A program made the translations under genes and the position numbers. 13,840 nt of DNA from Clostridiales bacterium UBA3705 (GTDB lineage: Bacteria; Bacillota_A; Clostridia; Oscillospirales; Oscillospiraceae): NCBI GenBank assembly GCA_002372735.1, contig DFIE01000131.1:1-13840 (forward strand), written 5' to 3'. Every line of letters starts with the position of its first letter. The first letter of the stretch is position 1. Under the pieces are notes generated by a model. It searched no databases. It was not told the origin of the DNA and saw only the letters and a list, made by a program, of their open reading frames with translations. This document shows positions 1-7,388 of the stretch, piece by piece.

Positions 1-9
1 ATGAGACGG

Positions 10-88
10 ATTTTGTGCCTGCGGCACAAAATGGCAGCGTGCGAAGCACGGTGCCGCTCCGATTAAAATCTAAAGATTTTAATCGGAG
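10..88. repeat. Cluster of three adjacent palindromes (intergenic repeat element?)
   Basis: Three back-to-back inverted repeats fill this stretch. The first has 10-bp perfect arms at 10-19 (ATTTTGTGCC) and 23-32 with a 3-nt loop. The second has 10-bp arms at 33-42 and 46-55 with one mismatch (G37 against G51) and loop GAA. The third has 14-bp perfect arms at 57-70 (CTCCGATTAAAATC) and 75-88 with loop TAAA. The third is AT-rich, unlike its surroundings. The arrangement resembles a dispersed palindromic intergenic element (REP- or MITE-like) more than a single terminator, but copy number elsewhere cannot be seen from this window. The cluster may continue left of position 1. It could also serve as a 3' barrier for the minus-strand operon that ends at 146. 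Confidence 0.6.
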
Positions 89-101
89 TATAGTATCAGT
101 T

Positions 102-131
102 CGCCTCCCGGGCCCGAGGACCCGGGAGGCG
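102..131 (-). terminator. GC-rich hairpin downstream of the surface-protein gene; possible terminator
   Basis: The arms at 102-112 (CGCCTCCCGGG) and 121-131 are perfectly complementary over 11 bp, with an 8-nt loop. On the minus strand the hairpin lies about 15 nt after the stop codon of the large surface-protein gene, where a terminator is expected. It is not followed by a clear run of U in that direction (the next bases read AACTGATACTATAC), so it is not a textbook intrinsic terminator. It could be a 3' stability structure, or act together with the palindromes at 10-88. Confidence 0.45.
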
Positions 132-145
132 CAGGGGGGAGAGGA

Positions 146-3100
146 TCAGCCTACGGCGACCTTCTTTTTCTTCTTGGCGGCGGCCAGGGCCCCTGCCGCG
201 GCAGCCAGGGCCAGGGCCCCGCCGGTGCTGCCGAAGAACAGCGGCTTGTTGGCATACCAACGTACCAGGAAGTTGGTGGAAACCGTGATGTCCTTTTCAA
301 AGAGCTTGACGCTGACGTCGTGCTCTTCCATGTCCTTCACGGCGGTGGTGGGATTGTCCGGGTTGTCCAGGGCGTTCTTGTCGGTAAAGTCCACCTTGTC
401 GGTGTCCAGCTCGTTGCCGGCCTTGTCTCTGACCAGGAAGCGGACGTGCTGCGCAGAGGACTTCTCCTCCAGGGTGAAGCTGGCCTGGAAGGCGGCCTCG
501 TCGGCAAAGCGGGTGACCTCGTCCGCGGTCATGGCCACCAGGTTGCCCTCGTCGTCCAGCCCGTTGAAGGTGAGCTCCACAGGGGTCTCGTCCACCAGCA
601 CCTGGACAAAGCCCAGGGCCAGGTTGTCGGTGATCTCAAAGCTCACCACCTGCTCGGGGGCATCCACAATGTCCTTTTCCAGGCCGGTGACGCTGGTCAG
701 CGCGGGGATCTGCCGGTCCACATAGAAGGAGATCTCGTCCAGGGCGGGCTCGGAGTTGGCGGCGGTGTTGGTGATGGCGCCGTTGCCGGTTTCGGCGTCC
801 TTGGTCTCCACGCTCAGGGTGTACAGACCGGCCTGCTCAAAGTTCTCCTTCTTGATGGTCAGCCGGTACTCGTACCACTCCACGCCGTCCTGGTTGACAC
901 ACTCCAGGGTGTACTGGGCGTCGATGGGGGTGCCGTCCCGGGTGAGGATCACGTTGATGCCGTCCTCGTCCAGGGGGCTGGCGTTGACGATGGTGATGAC
1001 GATATCCTCGTCCACATTCTGGTGGTAGACGCCGTCAATCAGATTCTGCAGGTTGTCGTCATAGAGATAGAAGGAGCCGTTGCGGTTGATGGTAAAGCGG
1101 ATGGTCTCGCCGGCGGGATCGTTGTGGTTGCCGTAGTTGCCGGCCTTGTCCGCGGCCTGGACGTTCAGGGTGTACAGGCCGTCCTCGGCCAGGTCCCCGT
1201 CGGCGCTCAGGGTGTAGGCCAGCTGGGTGTCGCTGCCGCTGAGCTGCAGCTCCTTGGTGGAGACGCTGCCCCGGGTCTGGACGCTCAGGGTGGCCTTTAC
1301 GGTGGCGGGGGCCAGGTTGGGATCCTCCACGGTGATGGCGGCGCCGGTGGGGACGCTGTCCTTGCCGTAGGCCTTGCCGTCTTCAATGCCGGTGATGCGG
1401 ATCATCTCATCGTACTGGGTGTCCACCCAGAAGTCGTTGGGGAAGGCGCTGTCCCCGTAGTCCACCGCGGGGCTGCCGTTGCCGGCCAGGTCCGTGGCGC
1501 TGAGGTCAAAGGTGAAGTGGCCGTCCTCCTGGAACTGGACGGTGGCGGTGTGGGTGTCGCCGCTGTTGGTCCAGCTCACGTCGTAGGCGGGGTTGAAGAC
1601 CACCTTGGAGGGGTCAAAGTTGTGCTCGGTCACGGTGACGGTGGCGGTGCGGGGGGCGTCAAAGTAGGAGCTCTCCGCATTGTCCTTGGGGCTGTTGTTG
1701 TCGTAGCGGACGGTGATCACCGGGGCGGTCATGTCCAGGGTGAACTCGCCCACCCGGTGCTGGGCCGCCTGGTTGCCGGCCATGTCCATAAAGCTGGTGG
1801 CAAAGGCGTACACGCCGTCGGTGCGGTAGGTCAGGGTGATGGTGTGGGTGTCGTTGTCCCCGTTGCCGCCGTTGTGGACGTGGGTCCAGCCGCTCTGGGC
1901 GGGGTTCACGCCCTCCCGGTTGGTGAAGAGGAAGGCAAAGTCCTTGGCGTCAAAATTCCGCTCCGTTACCGTCACGGTAAAGGTCTGGGGCTGGTTCTGG
2001 TAGCCGGTGACCTGGGCGGGGGTGATGCGGATGGTGGGGGCGGTCTTGTCGATGCTCAGGGTGAGATCGTCGCTGTTTGGGCGGCCGGCCTTATCCACCG
2101 CGGTGACCGTGACCTTGATGTTGTTGCTGTTGTGGCCCACGGTGACGCTGCCGGCATAGTTCCGGATCCGGCCCAGGTCGTCCACCGCGCCGGTGCCGGT
2201 TTTGACCTCGCCGTTCTCCAGCAGGGTCAGGGTTTCACTCCTGCCGCTGCTTTCAATCGTGCACACCACGCTCTGCAGGCCGGAGTAGGTGCCGCCGGAG
2301 ATGGGATCGGTCACAGTGATGGACAGAGGGACGTCCGTCCGGTAGATGCCGTTTCTGGGGGTGCTGCCGGCTTTAATGGTAATCACGGGGGCGGCGGGGT
2401 TGGTGTGATCCACAATGTTCACGCCTTGGGAGGAGAAGTAGTCCACATTCCCGGCCTTGTCCTCCACCCGCAGGTAGACCACAAACTGCTCCTCATCCGA
2501 CACGGTGACCTTGCCGCCGTTTGTGGTGGCGGTCCAGGTCCGACCTTCCAGCGCGGTCTTGTCCAGGAGCTTGTCCGAGTCCTGCTTCACCACGCAGTAG
2601 GACAGGGCCAGCTCTGCGGCGGGGCAGATCTCGTCCTCGGCGCGCAGGGTGAAGACCAGCTCGTTTTTGTCAATGGCGCCCAGGGTCAGGGCGGAGAGCA
2701 GGCCCGACCAGGAGCTCTCCTTGACCTCGACGGTGCCTTTGGGCGCAACGCTGTCCACGGTGAACTGATACCCGCCGTCGCTGGCCTCATGGCCGGCCTT
2801 GTTGCGGTAGAGCACCTTTTCCAGGGTGTAGTTGCCGTTGTCGTCGAGGTTCAGGGTGTATACATTGGGGTTCGGGGTGGCCTCCGCCTGCAGTTCGACA
2901 GACAGGCTCTCGCCCTCGGCGTTCTTACAGGAGAGGGTCACATACACGCCGGGGTTTTCTCCCTCTGCAAAGGCTACGTCCCGGGCCAGGGTGTAGTCCG
3001 GGTCGGTAACAGTGATGGTGATCGCAACAGACTCCCGGGTATATACCCGCGGGCCGTCCTTCACAGGGGCGGCGCCCTTGAACTCGACCTTCAGCGTGGG

Positions 3101-4645
3101 GTCTTCGGTGTTCACCGCCACATGGGTGCTGCCGGTGCCCTCCATGCCCACGGCGTTCACGGCGGTCACGGCGATAACGATGTCCTCGCCGTTGGCGGTG
3201 ATGGCCTTCACATGGATGGGAACGGCGGCGGTGGTGGTGTCGCCCTCCTTGGTGAGGGTGAGCTCGGCGTCGTCCAGGGCGATGTCGCCGCTCTGGAGGA
3301 TTGTCTCGGGCGCGTCGGCGCTGTAGATGTCATAGTGGATGGACTTCAGATCGGTGAGATCCTCTTTCACCGTCAGCTGGGCGTCAAAGTCCTGGCCAAA
3401 GACCGTGAAGGGCGCGGGCACCTGGGCGGTGAGGGCGATCTCGGGGGCGGTCTGGTCAAACTCCACGGAGAAGGGCACCCGCAGATCCTGCTGGTCCCGC
3501 ACCACAGGGGCCTTGCCCACGGTGAGCTCCTGGCCGGCTGCCTGGTTTTCCGTCACGGTGAGCACGCCCTGGGCAGGCTCGGTGCCGGCCTTGGCGATCA
3601 TGGTATAGGGGGCCGTGGGGAAGAAGTCCACCGCGGCGTCCTTGGGCAGCAGCAGTCTTGCCAGGGCGCCGGCGTCCAGCACAGGCTGGGTAGGCACGGC
3701 GTCGGTGTTGGCGGCGTCGGCCCAGCGGGGCACGGCACGGTAGCCGGCGTTGGTGAGCTCCTGCCCGGCGTCGGGCTTGAGCAGGTGGTTGCCGGTAAAG
3801 GTGAGCTCCAGGGCGGAGTCCTCGGTGATGGGGGCGGTGGTATAGGCGCCCTGGTCAGTGAGCTGATCCAGCTGGTTCACGCCGTTGAACTGCAGGCCGG
3901 TCAGATGGTTCCGGGCCTTGGAGGTCAGCAGGAACTCCAGGGTGGTCTGCACCTCTACCTCGTACTCGGCGGTGTCGGTGACGGTGCTGCCGTCCTGCCG
4001 GTTCTGGGCGGAGCCCTCGCCGCTGACGGTGACCTTCAGGGTGTAGGTGTCCTTGGCGAAGTTGGCGGTGACGGTGGTGTCCTGCTGGGCCGCGAAGGTG
4101 AAGCTCAGGGTCTTCTGGTTCTTCTCGGGCAGGGCCTGGGCGTCCGCCTCCACCAGCACCTGGTCGATGTGGTACAGTTCTGTCACCGCGGTGACCACCA
4201 CGGTGATCTCTGTGCCCTTGTCCACGGTGAGGGGACCTGCCTCACCGTTCAGGGTGACGGTGCCCTCTGCCCCGGCTACGGCGGTCACGGTGACCTTCTC
4301 GGTCTCCGGGGTGGTGGGATTGGTGGGGTTGGTGGGATTGGTGGGGGAGACCGGTACCGTGGGATCAGAGGGGGCGGCGGGGTCGGTCTCCACCGGGGGC
4401 TCGGGCTCCTCGGGGATTTCGGGCTCCTCCACGACAGGCTGGGTCTCAGCGGGCGCAGGCTCCGGGGCTTCGGTTTCTGGAACCTCGGTTTCGGGGGCCA
4501 GGGTGGGCAGGGGAGTCTCTGCGGCGGCGGTGGCCACAGGCTCCTCTACCGCGGCGGCGGGCACGGGGAGCATGCCCAACAGCAGCACGATGATGGCCAA
4601 TACAGCCAGCAGCCGTCTGCCGTGCAGGGATGTGGATGCTTTCAT
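146..4645 (-). CDS. Large secreted multi-domain Ig-like surface protein with C-terminal membrane anchor
   Basis: A 1499-residue exported protein. Residues 1-32 are a signal peptide: basic start (HGRR), a long hydrophobic core, and an AAA-type cleavage region. Residues 34-115 are an acidic Pro/Glu/Thr-rich linker with PTN repeats at 101-110. Residues 116-215 look like a divergent InlB B-repeat segment (GxGTVTLNG, TTVTANF). From about 390 to 1420 the chain is a string of bacterial Ig-like beta modules, each closing with a D-K-A-G-N type signature (729-733, 954-958, 1052-1056, 1166-1170, 1407-1411) and linkers such as DKTAP (867-871) and DMTAP (972-976). The C-terminus has a hydrophobic segment (about 1467-1490) followed by KKKKK at 1491-1495. 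No LPxTG motif is seen, so the protein is probably held in the membrane rather than linked to peptidoglycan by sortase. The ATG is preceded by AAGGAG at a good distance. It lies 4 nt after the upstream gene and is the last gene of the kinase operon. Its ligand and function are unknown. Confidence 0.9.
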   Translation of the reverse strand: MKASTSLHGRRLLAVLAIIVLLLGMLPVPAAAVEEPVATAAAETPLPTLAPETEVPETEAPEPAPAETQPVVEEPEIPEEPEPPVETDPAAPSDPTVPVSPTNPTNPTNPTTPETEKVTVTAVAGAEGTVTLNGEAGPLTVDKGTEITVVVTAVTELYHIDQVLVEADAQALPEKNQKTLSFTFAAQQDTTVTANFAKDTYTLKVTVSGEGSAQNRQDGSTVTDTAEYEVEVQTTLEFLLTSKARNHLTGLQFNGVNQLDQLTDQGAYTTAPITEDSALELTFTGNHLLKPDAGQELTNAGYRAVPRWADAANTDAVPTQPVLDAGALARLLLPKDAAVDFFPTAPYTMIAKAGTEPAQGVLTVTENQAAGQELTVGKAPVVRDQQDLRVPFSVEFDQTAPEIALTAQVPAPFTVFGQDFDAQLTVKEDLTDLKSIHYDIYSADAPETILQSGDIALDDAELTLTKEGDTTTAAVPIHVKAITANGEDIVIAVTAVNAVGMEGTGSTHVAVNTEDPTLKVEFKGAAPVKDGPRVYTRESVAITITVTDPDYTLARDVAFAEGENPGVYVTLSCKNAEGESLSVELQAEATPNPNVYTLNLDDNGNYTLEKVLYRNKAGHEASDGGYQFTVDSVAPKGTVEVKESSWSGLLSALTLGAIDKNELVFTLRAEDEICPAAELALSYCVVKQDSDKLLDKTALEGRTWTATTNGGKVTVSDEEQFVVYLRVEDKAGNVDYFSSQGVNIVDHTNPAAPVITIKAGSTPRNGIYRTDVPLSITVTDPISGGTYSGLQSVVCTIESSGRSETLTLLENGEVKTGTGAVDDLGRIRNYAGSVTVGHNSNNIKVTVTAVDKAGRPNSDDLTLSIDKTAPTIRITPAQVTGYQNQPQTFTVTVTERNFDAKDFAFLFTNREGVNPAQSGWTHVHNGGNGDNDTHTITLTYRTDGVYAFATSFMDMAGNQAAQHRVGEFTLDMTAPVITVRYDNNSPKDNAESSYFDAPRTATVTVTEHNFDPSKVVFNPAYDVSWTNSGDTHTATVQFQEDGHFTFDLSATDLAGNGSPAVDYGDSAFPNDFWVDTQYDEMIRITGIEDGKAYGKDSVPTGAAITVEDPNLAPATVKATLSVQTRGSVSTKELQLSGSDTQLAYTLSADGDLAEDGLYTLNVQAADKAGNYGNHNDPAGETIRFTINRNGSFYLYDDNLQNLIDGVYHQNVDEDIVITIVNASPLDEDGINVILTRDGTPIDAQYTLECVNQDGVEWYEYRLTIKKENFEQAGLYTLSVETKDAETGNGAITNTAANSEPALDEISFYVDRQIPALTSVTGLEKDIVDAPEQVVSFEITDNLALGFVQVLVDETPVELTFNGLDDEGNLVAMTADEVTRFADEAAFQASFTLEEKSSAQHVRFLVRDKAGNELDTDKVDFTDKNALDNPDNPTTAVKDMEEHDVSVKLFEKDITVSTNFLVRWYANKPLFFGSTGGALALAAAAGALAAAKKKKKVAVG
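4313..4345 (-). repeat. 9-nt tandem repeat encoding PTN units
   Basis: Plus-strand units GGTGGGATT, GGTGGGGTT and GGTGGGATT lie head to tail at 4313-4339, followed by a partial unit. They encode the (P-T-N)n run in the Pro-rich linker of the surface protein. The unit is a multiple of three, so slippage would change linker length without breaking the frame. Confidence 0.7.
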
Positions 4646-4649
4646 TGGT

Positions 4650-5141
4650 TCATTCTCCTTTATGCAGTTTTTGCTTTTGAATTTTCATGTACAGATGGTG
4701 GTGCCTGCCGTTGGTCAGCGCGTGGAGATTCCACGCCAGCAGGCACGCCGCCGTGGTGGGGATCACCGCCCAGGCAGCCTGGACGCGGCACAGGTACAGC
4801 GTCAGCACCGCCGCGGTCAGCAGCAGGGCCAGCCCGTCGCAGACCAGAGCGTCCCGATTCTTCAGGAAGCTGAGGGCCCCAAGGCCCACGCTGCCCCGCC
4901 AGGGGATCCGCACCTTCTCCAGCACGGTCTCCAGCCCCGGCCGCAGCCGGGCCTGGGGCAGCAGCGTCAGCAGCTCCAGGGCGAAAAACAGCCAAAAGCC
5001 TGCGCCGCAGGCCGGCAGCAGGCGCTGCCTGCCGGCCTCGGTCAGCCGGTCGGCCCAGATCAGGGGCAGCAGTGACCCGGCGCTGAGCGCCGCGGCTGCA
5101 AAGCTCAGCCGGTGCAGATGCACAAAACGCCTGGCTCTCAC
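4650..5141 (-). CDS. Small four-span membrane protein, unknown function
   Basis: A 163-residue hydrophobic protein I do not recognise. Four likely membrane segments lie at about 13-30, 45-62, 98-117 and 120-141. The N-terminus is basic (RARR), and the C-terminus is basic and His-rich (NGRHHHLYMKIQKQKLHKGE, 144-163). The conserved-looking loop at 64-95 contains a possible amphipathic segment (RLRPGLETVLEKVRIPWRG). The chosen start is a GTG at 5141 whose bases overlap the stop of the preceding gene (GTGA), with GAGGTG a few nt upstream. This indicates translational coupling. It sits between the phospho-signalling genes and the surface-protein gene, which begins 4 nt after its stop, so a role in handling or sensing that surface protein is possible but unproven. 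An overlapping ORF in another frame at 4660-5145 was discounted as a shadow. Confidence 0.75.
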   Translation of the reverse strand: MRARRFVHLHRLSFAAAALSAGSLLPLIWADRLTEAGRQRLLPACGAGFWLFFALELLTLLPQARLRPGLETVLEKVRIPWRGSVGLGALSFLKNRDALVCDGLALLLTAAVLTLYLCRVQAAWAVIPTTAACLLAWNLHALTNGRHHHLYMKIQKQKLHKGE

Positions 5142-5659
5142 GCAATCACCTCGTCGGTGTGGATCAGCACCACCCGCTCCAGGACCCGCAGCTCTACCCG
5201 GGGCCGCTGCGCCTCGGCCCGGGCCACGGTTTCTGCCAGGACCTCAGTGCCCTCGGCGGTGAGCAGAGCGGTCTGCTCCGCCAGGTTGACAGTCTGGCCC
5301 GGGGCGGGGCCGGTCTCCGGGGCGCCGCCTTGCAGCAGGCCGGTCTCCGGCCGGATGTTGGGGGCAGGCTGGGCCCGCAGCGGCGCCTGGCCGGCGGGCG
5401 CGGGGGCCGCTGCCCCGGGGGCGGCTGTCTGCCCGGCAGGGGCCGGACGCAACCCGTCCGGCCGGAAGGGAGCGCCTTGGGTGCCGGGCCGGGCCGCGGT
5501 GGTCTGCCGGATGTGCTTTTTGGCGGACCGGTTGGTGAAGTAGTCAATCACCTTGGGAATTTTCAAAACGATAAACAGCACCACCGCCGCTGCAAACAGC
5601 AGGCCGGCCAGCACAAAGGCCACGGTGGACAGGGCAAAGAACAGATCGGGCTTAGCCAT
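5138..5659 (-). CDS. Single-span membrane protein with repeated Thr motifs and C-terminal IHTDEVI
   Basis: A 173-residue protein. Residues 5-33 form one strong transmembrane helix, followed by a basic segment (NRSAKKHIR, 43-51) that suggests the rest is cytoplasmic. Residues 52-125 are Pro/Ala/Gln-rich and probably disordered. Residues 105-141 carry ETGLL, EQTALL and EGTEVL, which resemble the ET-A-L-L segments in the linker of the FHA protein of the same operon and are candidate kinase sites and FHA ligands. Residues 152-173 form a beta-rich tail ending in IHTDEVIA. From memory, similar small proteins with ETTVL-type repeats and an IHT(D/N)E ending occur beside clostridial PP2C/kinase genes, without known function. 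The start at 5659 was chosen over an in-frame upstream ATG (5884) because it has a strong GGAGGAGG site and overlaps the kinase stop by 8 nt (ATGGCTAA). The upstream extension would lie entirely inside the kinase gene. Confidence 0.8.
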   Translation of the reverse strand: MAKPDLFFALSTVAFVLAGLLFAAAVVLFIVLKIPKVIDYFTNRSAKKHIRQTTAARPGTQGAPFRPDGLRPAPAGQTAAPGAAAPAPAGQAPLRAQPAPNIRPETGLLQGGAPETGPAPGQTVNLAEQTALLTAEGTEVLAETVARAEAQRPRVELRVLERVVLIHTDEVIA

Positions 5660-7388
5660 TGTCACTGCCTCCTCCCCTGGATTCAAACTCGCTGCGAATG
5701 GCGGTGAGATAGCTCTCCCGGTGTTCCAGAATCTCCTGCTGCAGCTGCTGCTGGAGCGCCTTGCTGTCGGAGAGCTCCATGGCCGCCGCCGCGTCGCAGG
5801 CCCGGTTGAACAGATTGGTGACGTCCTGCTGGGCAAAGCCGGACAGGGCCAGATCCCGCCGGGTGTTGTACAGCACCTGTACAATGGACTTGTACAGCTG
5901 CAGCTTTTCGTAGTTGGGGGCCGCGGGGTCGGGCTCGATCTGATCCAGCAGGCCGTTGAGATTGCGGATCAGCTGGCCCATCTTCTCCGGGGAGGCCCCG
6001 TCGGCGGTCTGGTTGAGAATGTATTGCTTGTAAAAGTCGCAGATCTGGTAATAGCACTCGTTGATGGTGCTGCCGTTGTAGTCCCCCACCAGATCGTTCT
6101 CCGCCGCCACATGGTTGAACTGGAAGAACCGGTAGGAGCTGTTGATCTGCTCCCGGATATTGTTGCCCCCCTCGTAGTTGGCAAAGCACATGGCGCCGAA
6201 GCGGTAGTTGATCTCCGCAAAGGCCTCGGGGTCGCTCATAAACCGGGCGTCGTTTCTCACGTCTGCGGCGGTGGATTTCACCTGCAGGGTGTATTTGCCT
6301 GTAAAGCTGGCGTAGTCCTGCTGGCTCAGGCTGTCGTTGGCAAAGATGTATTCCTCGTACTGGTCCAGCAGCCGCTCATAGGCCTCCGGGTTGTTGGGGA
6401 AGACGTCCATCGCGTCCAGATAGCCCTGGGTGCCCTGCTGGAGCAGTTGGTTGTAGTTGCTGCGCTGGGCCTGGCTGCCCAGCGCCCGCAGGCCGAAGCC
6501 CGCGCCCAGCAGTACCAGGCTCAGCCCTGCCGCAGCCAAAAAGGCGATCAGCTTGCCCCGCTGGCGCCGGCGGAAGTCCTTGGTCAGGGCCTCGGGGTGG
6601 TACAGATCCTGCAGCAGCTCGCTGCAGCTCTGGTACCGGTTTTCCGGGGCGGGCTGGGTGCATTTGTCAACGATAATCTCAATGCCCTCAGACAGGCTGG
6701 GGTTCCAGTTCCGCACCGAGGCGTACTGCTCGCCCTTCCGGGGGTCCACCCCGGTGAGCAGGTGGTGCATGGTCATGCCCAGGCTGAAGATGTCTGACCG
6801 GACGTCGGTGTGGCCGGCGTAATGCTCCGGGGAGGCATAGCCCCGGGTGCCCAGCACGGTGGTGTCGGCCAGGTTCTTGTCTTTAAACTCCCGGGCGATG
6901 CCGAAGTCGATGATTTTGATGATGCCGAACTCGCCCTCGGGCTTCAGCATCAGGTTGCCGGGCTTCATATCCCGGTAGATAATGGGGTGGGGCTTCTGGC
7001 TGTGCAGATAGTTCAGCGCGTCGCAGATCTGCATGGCCCAGTTGATCACGGCCTTTTCCGGCTGGGGGCCGTGCTCCAGCAGGATCTTGTCCAGAGACTC
7101 GCCCTCTATGTAGTCCATCACAATGTAGATGGTCTCGCCGTTGTCGATGATGTCCACAATCCGGGGGAAGGCCGGGTGGTCCAGCCGCTTGATCAGGTTG
7201 GCCTCGGCCATCAGGCTGTTGACTACGATCTCGTCGTTTTTGGAGGTGCCCCGCTTGCGGACCTCCTTGACAGCCCACTGCTTGTTCAGCCGCTTGTCCA
7301 TGGCCAGGTAGACCACCGACATGCCGCCCCGGCCGATTTCGGTCAGAATTTCATACTTGCCGTCAATGACGGCGCCGATTTCAGTCAT
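5652..7388 (-). CDS. Membrane-anchored bacterial Ser/Thr protein kinase (non-PASTA)
   Basis: A 578-residue Hanks-type kinase. The cytoplasmic kinase domain spans about 10-265: glycine loop GRGGMS at 19-24, catalytic Lys41 (AVKEV), helix-C Glu62, catalytic loop YRDMKPGN with Asp140, DFG at 161-163, and the activation/APE region as GTRGYASPE at 180-188. All key residues are present, so it should be active. HRD is replaced by YRD. A basic juxtamembrane stretch (DFRRRQRGK, 271-279) precedes one transmembrane helix (about 279-301). The extracytoplasmic part, 302-578, is helical, rich in Tyr, Gln and Asn, and vaguely TPR-like (NNPEAYERLLDQYEEYI). It has no PASTA repeats, unlike PrkC/PknB, so it should not sense muropeptides in that way. 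The start overlaps the phosphatase stop (ATGACTGA) and follows GAGGAGGTG. Likely substrates, by context, are the Thr motifs of the FHA protein and of the small membrane protein. Confidence 0.95.
   Translation of the reverse strand: MTEIGAVIDGKYEILTEIGRGGMSVVYLAMDKRLNKQWAVKEVRKRGTSKNDEIVVNSLMAEANLIKRLDHPAFPRIVDIIDNGETIYIVMDYIEGESLDKILLEHGPQPEKAVINWAMQICDALNYLHSQKPHPIIYRDMKPGNLMLKPEGEFGIIKIIDFGIAREFKDKNLADTTVLGTRGYASPEHYAGHTDVRSDIFSLGMTMHHLLTGVDPRKGEQYASVRNWNPSLSEGIEIIVDKCTQPAPENRYQSCSELLQDLYHPEALTKDFRRRQRGKLIAFLAAAGLSLVLLGAGFGLRALGSQAQRSNYNQLLQQGTQGYLDAMDVFPNNPEAYERLLDQYEEYIFANDSLSQQDYASFTGKYTLQVKSTAADVRNDARFMSDPEAFAEINYRFGAMCFANYEGGNNIREQINSSYRFFQFNHVAAENDLVGDYNGSTINECYYQICDFYKQYILNQTADGASPEKMGQLIRNLNGLLDQIEPDPAAPNYEKLQLYKSIVQVLYNTRRDLALSGFAQQDVTNLFNRACDAAAAMELSDSKALQQQLQQEILEHRESYLTAIRSEFESRGGGSDNG

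Noticed and set aside
4313..4345. The short tandem repeat as a CRISPR array
   Set aside because: The units are 9 nt, contiguous and without spacers, and they encode a PTN linker in frame.
320..4873. A 1517-residue plus-strand ORF antisense to the surface-protein gene
   Set aside because: Its sequence is a Gly/Val/His/Leu-rich mirror of the real gene with no domains. The long frame results from GC-rich codon bias, and the minus strand has a signal peptide, Ig-like modules and a ribosome site.
5660..5884. Longer N-terminus for the small membrane protein, starting at 5884
   Set aside because: The extra 75 residues lie wholly inside the kinase gene and are low-complexity. The start at 5659 has a strong ribosome site and the usual overlap with the kinase stop.
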